Positions 42,942 to 52,599 are shown, numbered from the stretch's first letter. The stretch is DNA of 64,000 nucleotides from Chryseobacterium sp. Bi04 (GCF_918698085.1 NZ_CAKKLP010000007.1:1-64000), one strand, 5' to 3'. Numbers and translations: made by a program. The notes: generated from the sequence alone by a model not told the origin.

Positions 42942-42955
42942 ATTTGAAAAATACG

Positions 42956-44026
42956 CTAATTTTTTAAATTATCCTTAAAATCATCAATACGAAAATCAGT
43001 CAGTGCATTTCCTTTTTCAATTTTTTCTTTGGAATACAGTCTGAAGTCATTTTCCGTTTTTTCTAAAAGATAATCATAAGGCCCTACATGGGATATTAAT
43101 TTCACCAGAACAGGGGAGATCTCAAGACAGATAAAAAGTCCCATTATGAAAGCAGCAGCCAATCCGATAATGGCAGAATTTTTGCCAAGTTCATCCAGAG
43201 CCTGCAGTCTTGCGGCAAAACCGTTGAATTTATCTTCAAAGGTTTCTGAAGATTTTCTTTCAGTTTCCAGATTAGTATATACCTTGGAAATTTCTTTATC
43301 CAAATATTCCAGTCTGGGAGCAGATTGTTTCTGAAAATTTTCAAGATCCATCCTGCGCTGTTCTTTTAATTGCTGTTTACGTTTGGCATTAGGCCCGAAA
43401 CCTTCTTTTCCACTGGTCAGTCCGGACTGTTTTCCCAGAATTTCTTTCTCCAGTTCCACAGATGCTGAATCATAAGACTTTTGGTATTGGGCTATCTTTT
43501 CTGAAATCTGCTGCTTCTCGGTTTCAAAGGGTCCGCTTTGCTGAAGAATTCTTCCGCTCATTTCTCCCTGAAGCTGCTTCTTATTTCTTTGTATAATAGT
43601 GTTAAGCTGTTTGTTGACTTCTTTTTCAAAAATTTTAAGCTCTAAAGGTTTTGAAATGATAATTCCTAAAAATGTGGCCAAAATCAGGCGGGGAATAGAC
43701 ATCAGGATCTGGTTCCACCATGTCCCGGTCTTCTTAATGGATGAAACAATATAACGGTCCAGGTTGAAGATCATTAATCCCCAAAGAATTCCGAATCCTA
43801 TAGAAGCCCAGATATTATCAAATACCGTATACATGGCATACCCTGCAGAAAGAGTAGCAAATACAGCGGTGAAAAGGACAATTCCTCCAATCCCCGAAAA
43901 TTTATTCCATTCACTTGGGGTTTTTCTCAAAATATGGATGTTTCCGCCGGAACATACCATCAGAAACTGCTGGAACCAATTTATTTTATGATTCCCTTGA
44001 TTTATAGTTTGTTGGTTTGTTTTCAT
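42956..44026 (-). CDS. DUF4407 family membrane protein
   Basis: 356 aa from the ATG at 44026; the open frame reaches a TTG at 44044 that lies inside the promoter box. Four predicted membrane helices: about 46-68 (GGIVLFTAVFATLSAGYAMY), 72-95 (IWASIGFGILWGLMIF), 110-130 (ILMSIPRLILATFLGIIIS) and about 283-305 (SAIIGLAAAFIMGLFICLEI). A long charged coiled-coil-like segment lies between helices 3 and 4. FNLDRYIVSSIKK is a DUF4407 hallmark. Function unknown. It heads a two-gene operon with the AAA-M41 protein, which suggests it may anchor or be handled by that soluble protease. Confidence 0.88.
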   Translation of the reverse strand: MKTNQQTINQGNHKINWFQQFLMVCSGGNIHILRKTPSEWNKFSGIGGIVLFTAVFATLSAGYAMYTVFDNIWASIGFGILWGLMIFNLDRYIVSSIKKTGTWWNQILMSIPRLILATFLGIIISKPLELKIFEKEVNKQLNTIIQRNKKQLQGEMSGRILQQSGPFETEKQQISEKIAQYQKSYDSASVELEKEILGKQSGLTSGKEGFGPNAKRKQQLKEQRRMDLENFQKQSAPRLEYLDKEISKVYTNLETERKSSETFEDKFNGFAARLQALDELGKNSAIIGLAAAFIMGLFICLEISPVLVKLISHVGPYDYLLEKTENDFRLYSKEKIEKGNALTDFRIDDFKDNLKN

Positions 44027-44041
44027 AACTGAAAATTTATA

Positions 44042-44068
44042 CAAATGTAATACTAAAAATCATACCAA
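44042..44068 (-). promoter_or_regulatory. Promoter of the DUF4407/AAA-M41 operon
   Basis: On the minus strand TTG (44068-44066), 16 nt, then TACATTTG (44049-44042) fits the Bacteroidota -33/-7 pattern, with a spacer slightly shorter than usual. The -7 box ends 15 nt before the ATG at 44026. Confidence 0.55.
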
Positions 44069-44348
44069 TGTAAAAGATAGTATTATGTTTTACCAAGTAA
44101 TCTTCTTTTTATCCGTATTTTTTTGTAAAACAAACTATTATATGAATATGTTTAATTGAATATAATGTAAAAGAATATGAAATTTCTATTTTAGAATTAA
44201 TTGCTTCTTTTCCATGATTATACGACAAGTTTTGTCGCTTCTGAGTACTATTTTTGAATGAAAATAACATCAACCTATAAAAAGTTAACAGATCATGAAT
44301 TTGTGCTTATTCACGTCAATAAATCTTTCGACAGTGAACTAAAAAGAA
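44069..44348. other. Non-coding interval with a short palindrome and a tiny ORF
   Basis: CGACAA-GTT-TTGTCG forms a 6-bp inverted repeat at 44223-44237. It is followed by TATTTTTG (44249-44256) and a 36-codon ORF (44258-44368, beginning KITSTYKKLTDHEF). The ORF overlaps the next gene's candidate promoter and has no support beyond its length, so it is not called as a gene. Confidence 0.3.
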
Positions 44349-44356
44349 TACTTTTG
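44349..44356 (+). promoter_or_regulatory. Candidate -7 box for the RHS-region operon
   Basis: TACTTTTG fits TAnnTTTG, 40 nt before the ATG at 44397. No clear -33 TTG is seen. Confidence 0.4.
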
Positions 44357-44396
44357 CAGCAAAATTAAAATAATAATAACTTAAAAAGAACAGGGA

Positions 44397-46064
44397 ATGA
44401 AAAAACTTTATCTCGGTGCATGGTTTCTGTGCACAGCTCTGAGCTTCTCTGCCCAGGAAGTGATCTGGCAGAAAGACATCAAATCCTCCACGCAGGATTT
44501 TCTCAATCAGGTAATCACAACTATTGATCAGCAATATCTTATCACAGGAAGCTCTATCCAGGTTAAAAGCCAGTCGCCAGCTGCTAATAGCCAAAAGCAA
44601 AACAACGGCTATGATTATCACCTGATCAAACTCAACCAACAGGGAGAGCCGGTTTGGGAGAAATATTTTGCCGGACAAAACCACGATTATTTATCAGGAA
44701 CTGTGACCACCCAGGATGGTGGATTTCTGGTTTCAGGAACTTCTTATTCCGGAAAAGGGCTTGATAAAAAAGAAGATTCCAAAGGCGGATCGGATATCTG
44801 GCTGATCAGGCTGAATGAATTTGGTGATGAACTGTGGCAAAAAAACCTGGGAACTTCCTCAGATGAAGAAGCCAAAGCTGTCATTCAAACCACGGATTTA
44901 GGATTTTTTGTAGCCGGAAATATACAAAACTCATCCAAAGGTTATGGTTCAAAAGATGTCTGGATCACCAGACTGGATAAAGACGGAAAAGAATTGTCTC
45001 AACTTATTCTAGGGGGAAGAGGATTAGACGAAGTGGAAAAAATGATCCCAACAAAAGACGGCGGAGCATTACTGGGAATCTATTCGAGGAGTTCCGAGGT
45101 TAGTGGTTCGGGTTCCGGAATTGGAAATCCTGAGACTACACCTTCGACTGAAAGATCATCTGTCTCAATATCCATTAGTCAAATGCCAAAAGCCAGCACC
45201 AACTTCGGTGAAGGCGACTACTGGATCGTAAAGTTGGATAAAAACGGAAAACTAGAATGGGAAAAGAACTTTGGCGGAAAAGGCGATGATCATATCAGAA
45301 CTCTGGCTCTAACTTCAAACGGTTTTATTATCGGAGGAGAATCCAGATCCGAAAGATCCGGAAATAAATCAGTAGGTATCGAAGAAGGCACAGACCTTTG
45401 GCTTATTTCTTTGAATGAAAGAGGTGAAGAGATCTGGCAGAAATCTTACAATTTCAAGAACAGGGATATTCTGATGGGAATGAATGTGATACAGAGTCAA
45501 GAATCAAGAATCAAGAACCAAGAGCCGAGAGCCAAGAACCAGGATGCTACCAAAGGAATATTGTTGGGTGGTTATACTCAGTCGGAAGGAAGAATAGAGA
45601 AAGATGATGAAACCTTTTGGATGCTCTATCTTGATGGCAACGGAAATGAGCAGTGGCGAAAACATGTGAGTGGCGACTCGAGGAAAAGAGAGGAGAGACT
45701 TTCAGATTTGAGACTTAACAGAGATGGCTCAATTATTCTGGCCGGAACCAGTGCTGAGGAATTAGGAAAAGAGAACTGGAAGATTGTAAAGCTGGGAGAC
45801 AAACAGGTTGATCAGTTAATAGAAAAGCATGATATCAAGATTTATCCGAATCCGGTTTCAGACTATGCTTATGTAGAAATAGGCTTTGACTTTAAGGAAG
45901 CTGACATTATGCTATACGACATGAGCGGAAGACAGCTTCAGAATATAAAAACTAAAAATAATGTTACCAAAATCAATACCCAGGCGCTTATTCAAGGTGC
46001 TTATCTGGTGACCATAAAAACGGATACGAATAAAACGGCGAATGCTAAATTGATTAAAAAATAA
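44397..46064 (+). CDS. Secreted beta-propeller-like protein with T9SS type A sorting domain
   Basis: 555 aa. A signal peptide ends at FSAQE. About seven or eight repeats follow the pattern GG(F/A)L(V/I)xGxSxS...G..D.WL(I/V)(R/K)L(N/D)..G...W.K..GG (TTQDGGFLVSGTSYSGKG, then WLIRLNEFGDELWQKNLG), as in delta-60/propeller proteins. The last ~75 residues are a type IX secretion C-terminal domain (IKIYPNPVSDYAYVEIGF, YDMSGRQLQNI, GAYLVTIKTD, ending KLIKK). Three low-complexity inserts interrupt repeats (SQSPAANSQKQ; SSEVSGSGSGIGNPETTPS; SQESRIKNQEPRAKNQ). It is 4 nt upstream of the SpvB-like gene, so it is in one operon with the RHS protein. Surface or extracellular location is expected. Confidence 0.87.
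   Translation: MKKLYLGAWFLCTALSFSAQEVIWQKDIKSSTQDFLNQVITTIDQQYLITGSSIQVKSQSPAANSQKQNNGYDYHLIKLNQQGEPVWEKYFAGQNHDYLSGTVTTQDGGFLVSGTSYSGKGLDKKEDSKGGSDIWLIRLNEFGDELWQKNLGTSSDEEAKAVIQTTDLGFFVAGNIQNSSKGYGSKDVWITRLDKDGKELSQLILGGRGLDEVEKMIPTKDGGALLGIYSRSSEVSGSGSGIGNPETTPSTERSSVSISISQMPKASTNFGEGDYWIVKLDKNGKLEWEKNFGGKGDDHIRTLALTSNGFIIGGESRSERSGNKSVGIEEGTDLWLISLNERGEEIWQKSYNFKNRDILMGMNVIQSQESRIKNQEPRAKNQDATKGILLGGYTQSEGRIEKDDETFWMLYLDGNGNEQWRKHVSGDSRKREERLSDLRLNRDGSIILAGTSAEELGKENWKIVKLGDKQVDQLIEKHDIKIYPNPVSDYAYVEIGFDFKEADIMLYDMSGRQLQNIKTKNNVTKINTQALIQGAYLVTIKTDTNKTANAKLIKK
45494..45542 (+). repeat. Seven heptamers inside the propeller gene
   Basis: The units GAGTCAA, GAATCAA, GAATCAA, GAACCAA, GAGCCGA, GAGCCAA, GAACCAG follow without interruption and encode the Ser/Gln/Lys/Asn-rich insert between two propeller repeats. 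The style is the same as that of the intergenic heptamer tracts. Confidence 0.75.
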
Positions 46065-46068
46065 CACG

Positions 46069-48996
46069 ATGGAAAAAATAAAATTGGGCATTCTTTTATT
46101 GGGAACATGTCTAGGAATAAATGTTATTGCACAAGACAGACCTTCAGAGAGTTTGTCTCTAATAAATAATGTAACGACAAATAATAATCTATATAATGGT
46201 GCCGTTAATGTAACTGTTCCATTATTCAAAATTCCAGTTGGAAATTTGACATTATCTAACGAAATATCGAATACATCAAGTGGATTTATGCCAAGAGTTG
46301 ATGAAAGCATCTTTGGTTTGAATTGGTATGGGAATCAGATTGGAAGTATTACCAGAGAAGTAAACGGTGATTTTTTACTCTCGCAATTTTTTGTTGCTGA
46401 GCCCCTTGATAATCTCTATGGCTTCATTGCTTCTGATGAACGTAAGAAGCAAGCTACAACTGATTGTATTATTCAACAACAAAGTCTTAATTATGGATTT
46501 AGTCCTTCAAAAAAACAAATTTTAGAAAACCCAAATGGTAATGTAAAATCAGATTTTAAGCCAGATAAATTTTATTTTGATTTTTTTGGGTATAAAGGGT
46601 ACTTCATATTTGATAATAGAGGTACTCCATTAGTATTTTGTGAAAATGCTAAATTACAAATAGTGGGTCCTGATTTACTTAATTCTAAATGCTATTCCGT
46701 AGCAAGTCCTATAGATTTTCAAAATAAAAATGTTAGTGAAATAAAGGTTATTGACGATAAGGGCAATAGATTTTACTTTGGAGGTTCTTATGACGCTTTA
46801 GAAGTTAATTATTCTGAATATACAAATAAAGGAGCTACTTCAACACATAGTTATTACAGCGCAACTAGGGCTAACTATATAGTATCGTGGTTTTTAAAAA
46901 AAGTAGAGTTAAGTAATGGTGATGTAATTCAAGCAACCTATAAGCAAGGTGATGCAACTATATTCAATCCTTTTTTACAAAAAACTCTTACAAATGGAAG
47001 TTTATTCCCAACCAGTTATCCAACCCAAGCTCAGTTAGATGCCTCAAATACAGTGGCCACTAAATCTTTTGAAGTTCATGTTGGGACTACTGAAAGTATT
47101 ATAACCACTGCTAATTACACGAAAAGAGCAATCCTCCAAAACATAGAAGTAGTAGGAAAAAATATAAATATTAATTATAGCTATTTTAAGGATGGTAATA
47201 ACCTTACACACTTAAATGGTATCAATTTAAATTATTTTGGAAGAAATGAAAGTATAGCTTTGAATCAAACCCCCTTTGGTGGAACAAATTTTAGATATTT
47301 TTTAACATCTATAAATAAAAATAACGAAAGCTATTCATTTGACTATTACAAAACAAACAACCTACCACCTAAAAATAGTTATGGAACAAATGCATATGGA
47401 TTTTGGAATGGAACTAATAATATAGGTGAAGGAGATACTAATAACTTTATAGATGTTACTTTATTGCAAAAAGTTAATTATCCTACTAAAGGATACACTA
47501 TTTTTAATTATGAAAAAAGTGATTATTCTAAACAAAATAAAACTTCGGATACATCTCCATTTGCTTCTCAAGTAATTGATTTTAATTCTAATCCTGCTTA
47601 CTCCTCTACCAGTAGGATTGCTTCCAAAATTGATTTTGATGGACAAAATAATTATACAACTAATTATACGTATAGACTTGCCAACAATGCAAGCTCTGGG
47701 ATATATAGCGGAAGAAAAATAAAATTTAGTCAGGTAACTGAAAAAATTAACAATAAAGGGCATACTGATTATTTTTTTAGTGATTTTGCTACTAATCCTG
47801 ATGTTAATTCTGTTAGAAGATATAATTTCATTGATTTTGTTCATTATGGAGGGAACAGGGGATATGAAAGAGGTAAATTAATGAAAAAACAAATCTTTGA
47901 TTCTTCAAATAAATTATTAAAAGAGTACCAATATGAATATCAAAATTTTTTAAAACCTGAAAGTGAGTTAGCTGATTTAGGGTTAAATGACTGTAGTACA
48001 TGTAAAGTTTCTGACGAGAATTATTACGTTTACACCGAAGTTTATGAAAACCACATACAGAACGGGATTCCAACAAGAAGTTATACCATGTACATTCCTG
48101 TAATCCCGTATCTACTAAAGAAAGAAAAAGTGATTGACTATCTTAATGATAAACAAGTTTCAACAGAAACAAAGATTCAATACAGAGAATCTAATATTCT
48201 CTGGCATCCATATCCAGAGCAGATTGAAACAACCACTGCTTCAGGAACAAGTATTAAAAGAATTCTTTATGCTCAAGATGTCCGATCAGGTGGTTGTAGA
48301 ACAAATTGTCCTGGAAACGAAACTATAGTGGGTGGGCAGGAACCAGCTTACAATTCGATGGTTAATTCAAATATCATGTATCCTGTAATAGCAATTACGA
48401 AAAATGAGAACAACAAATACTCACTTCAGGAGAATCTTTTTTATGCACCTCCATTTGTTGCTAAGAAAATCAGGTATTCAAAGCTTGATACCAACTTGGA
48501 TTTTACCAACTATAAAATTAATGTAGATAACACGGTTGATCAAATAAGTTATGATTTAATAGATGACAGAGGCAATTATATTCAAACAACAGATAAATCA
48601 GGAGTTCCAACAGTTATAATTTATGGGTATAAGCAAAGTTTACCCATTATGAAGGTTGCAGGATTGACTTATGCACAGTTCATGCAAATATTGGGTCAAT
48701 CTACGGCTTCTACAGATTATTTAAGCCTTGATATTGTGACAAAATCCAATGCAGATGTAGATAGTACATCAGAACAAAATCTGATTAATAGTTTAATTAC
48801 TTTGAGAAATAATCCGTTACTGAAAGGGTATTTGATGACAACCTATACTTATGATCCATTAGTTGGAATAACAGGCATCACCCCACCATCAGGGATCAGA
48901 GAAAACTACATCTATGATTCAGCTAACAGACTTGAAAAAGTAATTGATGTGAATGGCAAAGTGTTGAAAGAAATGAAGTACAACTATAAAAACTAA
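46069..48996 (+). CDS. Large secreted protein preceding RHS (SpvB/TcB-like, YD-repeat C-terminus)
   Basis: 975 aa. A signal peptide ends near VIAQD. PSESLSLINNVTTNNNLYNGAVNVTVPLF resembles the N-terminus of SpvB/TcB-like and RHS-associated proteins, where a fixed beta-sandwich start (GAVNVTVPLFKIPVGNLTLS) leads into a long beta region. The C-terminal 60 residues read as YD/RHS repeats (YTYDPLVGITGITPPSG, then YIYDSANRLEKVIDVNG). It has no RHS core motif. It is 4 nt after the propeller gene and 5 nt before the RHS gene. It may form the first half of the shell that encloses the RHS toxin tip, as TcB does with TcC; this is inference. The gene is noticeably AT-richer in its middle than the RHS gene. 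Confidence 0.8.
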   Translation: MEKIKLGILLLGTCLGINVIAQDRPSESLSLINNVTTNNNLYNGAVNVTVPLFKIPVGNLTLSNEISNTSSGFMPRVDESIFGLNWYGNQIGSITREVNGDFLLSQFFVAEPLDNLYGFIASDERKKQATTDCIIQQQSLNYGFSPSKKQILENPNGNVKSDFKPDKFYFDFFGYKGYFIFDNRGTPLVFCENAKLQIVGPDLLNSKCYSVASPIDFQNKNVSEIKVIDDKGNRFYFGGSYDALEVNYSEYTNKGATSTHSYYSATRANYIVSWFLKKVELSNGDVIQATYKQGDATIFNPFLQKTLTNGSLFPTSYPTQAQLDASNTVATKSFEVHVGTTESIITTANYTKRAILQNIEVVGKNININYSYFKDGNNLTHLNGINLNYFGRNESIALNQTPFGGTNFRYFLTSINKNNESYSFDYYKTNNLPPKNSYGTNAYGFWNGTNNIGEGDTNNFIDVTLLQKVNYPTKGYTIFNYEKSDYSKQNKTSDTSPFASQVIDFNSNPAYSSTSRIASKIDFDGQNNYTTNYTYRLANNASSGIYSGRKIKFSQVTEKINNKGHTDYFFSDFATNPDVNSVRRYNFIDFVHYGGNRGYERGKLMKKQIFDSSNKLLKEYQYEYQNFLKPESELADLGLNDCSTCKVSDENYYVYTEVYENHIQNGIPTRSYTMYIPVIPYLLKKEKVIDYLNDKQVSTETKIQYRESNILWHPYPEQIETTTASGTSIKRILYAQDVRSGGCRTNCPGNETIVGGQEPAYNSMVNSNIMYPVIAITKNENNKYSLQENLFYAPPFVAKKIRYSKLDTNLDFTNYKINVDNTVDQISYDLIDDRGNYIQTTDKSGVPTVIIYGYKQSLPIMKVAGLTYAQFMQILGQSTASTDYLSLDIVTKSNADVDSTSEQNLINSLITLRNNPLLKGYLMTTYTYDPLVGITGITPPSGIRENYIYDSANRLEKVIDVNGKVLKEMKYNYKN

Positions 48997-49001
48997 TACC
49001 G

Positions 49002-52000
49002 ATGAAAAAAATAATTATTCCGATAGGATTTCTGATAGTGGGAACTGTACAAGCACAGGTATCCAACACAGAAAACTATATCCAATCCAAGACTTACCTT
49101 GATTATAATGGAACTACACCTACCAAAACATCAGAAACGGTTCAGTATTTTGATGGACTAGGAAGACCAAAACAGGTCGTCAATGTAAAAGCTTCCCCGT
49201 TGGGAAGAGATGTTGTCACCCATATCGAATATGATCAGTTCGGAAGACAGGTCAAAGATTATTTACCCGTTCCGCAGGGAGGAACTCTGAATGGAGCTAT
49301 CGTTCCCAATCCATTAGCTAATGCCACCCAACCTGGAATTTATGGTCAGGAAAAGATTTATGCAGAGAAAATATTGGAAAACTCACCTTTAGACAGAATC
49401 CAACAGCAGATTCAGGTGGGAAATGACTGGGCTGGTAAACCTGTGAAGTTTGAATATGATGCTAATATTCATGAAGATTATGTAAGAAAATATGAAACCA
49501 CAACCACTTGGGTTGAGGGCAGAACTCAAACTTCCATTCAGCTGTTGCAGTATTTCCAGGCTTCACAATTATATAAAAACACAGCTACTGATGAAGATGG
49601 AAACAAAACTATTGAATTCAAAAATGGAAAAGGACAGCTTATATTATCCAGAAAGCCATTAAATACAGGAAATGCTGATACTTATTATGTTTATAATGAA
49701 TATGACCAGCTGGCATTCGTTATTCCACCTTTAGCGTCCGCTCCCACAGTAGAACCTGCAACGGTAGAAAACCTATATTACCAGTACCGTTATGACGGCC
49801 AAAACCGATTGGTAGAAAAAAAGCTTCCCGGAAAAGGCTGGGAATATATGGGATATGACAAGGCAGGCAGGTTGATCATAACACAAGATGCTAATATGAG
49901 AGAACAAAACAAATGGCTGATTACCAAATATGACAGGTTGGGAAGAGTTGCTTATATTGGATCCCGGGCTGGTGGTGGGAGAACCGAAATGCAGAATGAA
50001 ATTGCAGACGTTGTAGTTATTGAAAACAGAGAGCCCCAAGGGTTTATAAGAAGTGGAATGACCATCTATTATTCCAATACCTATTTTCATAACTTAGAAA
50101 ATGTTTTGACTGTCAATTATTATGATACTTATCCGGTTTACAGTTTCAATCCATCTTTTCCGGCAACTATTCAGGGACAAAATGTATTGACGGAAAATCC
50201 TGGTACAGATGGAAGAAGCACTAAAGGGCTTCCTGTCATGAGTCTTGTGAAGAATGTTGAAGATGATAACTGGACAAAGAACTATACGTATTACGACACC
50301 AAAGGCCGGGCGATAGGAAGTTACTCCATTAATCATTTAGGAGGCTATACCAAAACAGAATCCAAACTGGATTTTGCTGGAGTACCTCAAATGGTTGTTA
50401 CCAGACATAAAAGACTGAATACAGATACTGAAAGACTGATCACAGAAAATTTTGAGTATGATGCTCAGAATAGGTTGCTGGTACATAAACATCAGGTAGA
50501 CAGCAATCCTGTTGAGATTTTGGCTCAAAATACCTACAATGAATTGTCTCAACTTTCCAATAAGAAGGTAGGAAACAATCTTCAAAGTATTGATTACGCC
50601 TACAATATCCGTGGTTGGATGACTCAGATTAATGATCCTGCTAATTTGGGGAGCGATCTGTTTGGATATCAAATTAATTATAATAAAGTAGAAGGACTTG
50701 AAGTTCCGAACTCAGATTTCACTGACCTGAAAGTAAAGCCAAAATATAACGGGAATATTTCTGAAGTCTCATGGAAAACTCTGATTGAAGAGAATGAACC
50801 ATTGAAAAGATATGGATATTCTTATGATTCATTAAACAGACTCTCTGCTGGTTTTTATCAAAAAGCCGGACAGGAAAGTATTAACGAATTTTTTGAGAAA
50901 GTTGACTATGATTTAAATGGAAATATTCAACGATTAAAAAGATCAGAAGGAGCTCTCATCGGAAGTAATATTGCAAAGGTAATTGACAATCTAAAATATG
51001 AATATATTGGAAATAGATTAATAAAAGTAATTGACGAACAGCAGAATCCTTCAGGTTATCCATATTTAGCAGCTCCTAATACTGTTGGATATGACAACAA
51101 TGGTAATATGACCTCACAGTTGGATAAAGATATTTCTTCTATTGAATATAATTATTTAAATTTACCTAAGCAGATTATCCAAGGTCCAAGTATTACCAAA
51201 TATATTTATCGGGCTGATGGTACAAAAGTGAAGAAGCTTTTTGGAGATAAGATAGAGGTGGATTATCTGAATGATTTCCAGTACAAGTCTACATTTGATG
51301 TAGAGTATTGGAATGGAGAAGGAACTTATCATCCTGATCCTAATGAAATTCCCGTTTTAAAATTGAGAGTTATTTCTACATCAGAGGGGTATTATGATGA
51401 ACTTAATCAACGTTATGTGTATAATTTTACTGATCATCTGGGAAATATAAGGTTAAGTTTTACAGATACTAATAAAGATGGAATTATTCAACCAAGATAT
51501 TATAAAACAACTGTATGTCGTCCTAAAATGGGCTGTGTAGACACTTGGGCGCATGGAGAGATTGTTGATGTAAACAATTATTACCCTTTCGGATTATTGC
51601 ATAATTACACATTGACTACCAAGAATGCTTACCAGTACAAGTACAACGGCAAGGAATTGCAGGAGACGGGTATGTATGATTACGGGGCCAGAATGTATAT
51701 GCCTGATATTGGTAGATGGGGGGTGGTGGACCCATTATCGGAAACTTCCAGACGTTGTTCTACCTATGCTTATGCATTTAACAATCCAATTCGTTTCATA
51801 GACCCAGATGGAAGACAGGGAACAGATTGGTTTAGTAATTCCATGGGACAGATGGTGTTTAGAGATGATGTAAAAAGCCAACAAGATCTTACAGACAAAG
51901 GAATAAAAGGAACATATGTAGGAGAAACGGCTCAGCGGGGAAGTTTAAATTATGCTGCAAATGGAGTGGTTTATGATGAATCTTCTGGCGGGAAACCCAT

Positions 52001-52592
52001 TGCCGATGGACGAGTTTATGATGTTGGAGAGGTTAACATAACTCCTAAAAGTGTTACTGCTGAAAGAAATCTTCAAGCTGCAAGAACAAGACTCGGAGCT
52101 GCTGAATCTGCTATGTTTGGAAAATATGCATATGGAATTTCAGCAGGGTATGGTTATGGTAATACTAGTTATAATTTTACTTTAGCTCAAAACTTTGGAA
52201 CAGGTCAAGCAAAATTATTAGGAACAAGTTCTATTAGATTGGCAGGAAATGATGGTTTTGGAATGTCAATTCAACTAAATCAACTAAGTGCTTATGGAAC
52301 AAATCCCGATGGATCAAAATATACTAACGTATTTGAAGGAGCTCTAGGACATTCTATAGAATCTTCTGGAGCCTATATACTTGGAGGCTCCGTAAGTGCT
52401 AGTACAACTCCGACAGGGATGTTACCTTCGAGATCTGGAACAGTAACAACAAGTGTTAATTTAGGAACAAGTTATGGAGCTGGAATATCAAGAACATATA
52501 CGAATGACTTAACTCCAAGTTTAAATAGAATATTAAATTATATATTTGATAAGAAAAATTATTCAATTCATTCCAATTCACAGATTCCATAA
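49002..52592 (+). CDS. RHS-repeat protein with DUF6443-type N-terminus and variable C-terminal toxin tip
   Basis: 1196 aa. A signal peptide ends near VQAQ. TSETVQYFDGLGRPKQVVNVKASP is the DUF6443-type start. YD repeats run to about residue 800. The RHS core follows: [61 protein letters not shown] and [11 protein letters not shown] (ending near 945). The remaining ~250 residues begin with a linker ([18 protein letters not shown]) and end in a Gly/Ser/Thr-rich, strand-forming tip. Family knowledge: such tips are polymorphic toxins released after the core. The tip resembles no enzyme I recognise; a type-23-like toxin is possible. It shares ~310 bp near-identity with the orphan cassette at 53562. 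Confidence 0.9.
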   Translation: MKKIIIPIGFLIVGTVQAQVSNTENYIQSKTYLDYNGTTPTKTSETVQYFDGLGRPKQVVNVKASPLGRDVVTHIEYDQFGRQVKDYLPVPQGGTLNGAIVPNPLANATQPGIYGQEKIYAEKILENSPLDRIQQQIQVGNDWAGKPVKFEYDANIHEDYVRKYETTTTWVEGRTQTSIQLLQYFQASQLYKNTATDEDGNKTIEFKNGKGQLILSRKPLNTGNADTYYVYNEYDQLAFVIPPLASAPTVEPATVENLYYQYRYDGQNRLVEKKLPGKGWEYMGYDKAGRLIITQDANMREQNKWLITKYDRLGRVAYIGSRAGGGRTEMQNEIADVVVIENREPQGFIRSGMTIYYSNTYFHNLENVLTVNYYDTYPVYSFNPSFPATIQGQNVLTENPGTDGRSTKGLPVMSLVKNVEDDNWTKNYTYYDTKGRAIGSYSINHLGGYTKTESKLDFAGVPQMVVTRHKRLNTDTERLITENFEYDAQNRLLVHKHQVDSNPVEILAQNTYNELSQLSNKKVGNNLQSIDYAYNIRGWMTQINDPANLGSDLFGYQINYNKVEGLEVPNSDFTDLKVKPKYNGNISEVSWKTLIEENEPLKRYGYSYDSLNRLSAGFYQKAGQESINEFFEKVDYDLNGNIQRLKRSEGALIGSNIAKVIDNLKYEYIGNRLIKVIDEQQNPSGYPYLAAPNTVGYDNNGNMTSQLDKDISSIEYNYLNLPKQIIQGPSITKYIYRADGTKVKKLFGDKIEVDYLNDFQYKSTFDVEYWNGEGTYHPDPNEIPVLKLRVISTSEGYYDELNQRYVYNFTDHLGNIRLSFTDTNKDGIIQPRYYKTTVCRPKMGCVDTWAHGEIVDVNNYYPFGLLHNYTLTTKNAYQYKYNGKELQETGMYDYGARMYMPDIGRWGVVDPLSETSRRCSTYAYAFNNPIRFIDPDGRQGTDWFSNSMGQMVFRDDVKSQQDLTDKGIKGTYVGETAQRGSLNYAANGVVYDESSGGKPIADGRVYDVGEVNITPKSVTAERNLQAARTRLGAAESAMFGKYAYGISAGYGYGNTSYNFTLAQNFGTGQAKLLGTSSIRLAGNDGFGMSIQLNQLSAYGTNPDGSKYTNVFEGALGHSIESSGAYILGGSVSASTTPTGMLPSRSGTVTTSVNLGTSYGAGISRTYTNDLTPSLNRILNYIFDKKNYSIHSNSQIP
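51813..52124 (+). repeat. Long direct repeat, copy in the full RHS gene
   Basis: About 312 bp nearly identical to 53799-54110 with no indels (constant offset 1986). It encodes the linker between RHS core and toxin tip. Weaker homology extends upstream to about 51641. Recombination between the copies would exchange the tip and delete the DNA between them. Confidence 0.85.
52541..52548 (+). promoter_or_regulatory. Possible internal promoter for the immunity-candidate lipoprotein
   Basis: TATATTTG near the 3' end of the RHS gene fits the -7 consensus, 51 nt before the ATG at 52600. There is no clear -33 element. Confidence 0.3.
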
Positions 52593-52599
52593 TCGAAGT

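Noticed and set aside
47461..47844. 127-codon minus-strand ORF opposite the SpvB-like gene
   Set aside because: Ile/Ser-rich antisense frame of an AT-rich gene; no start signals or domain.
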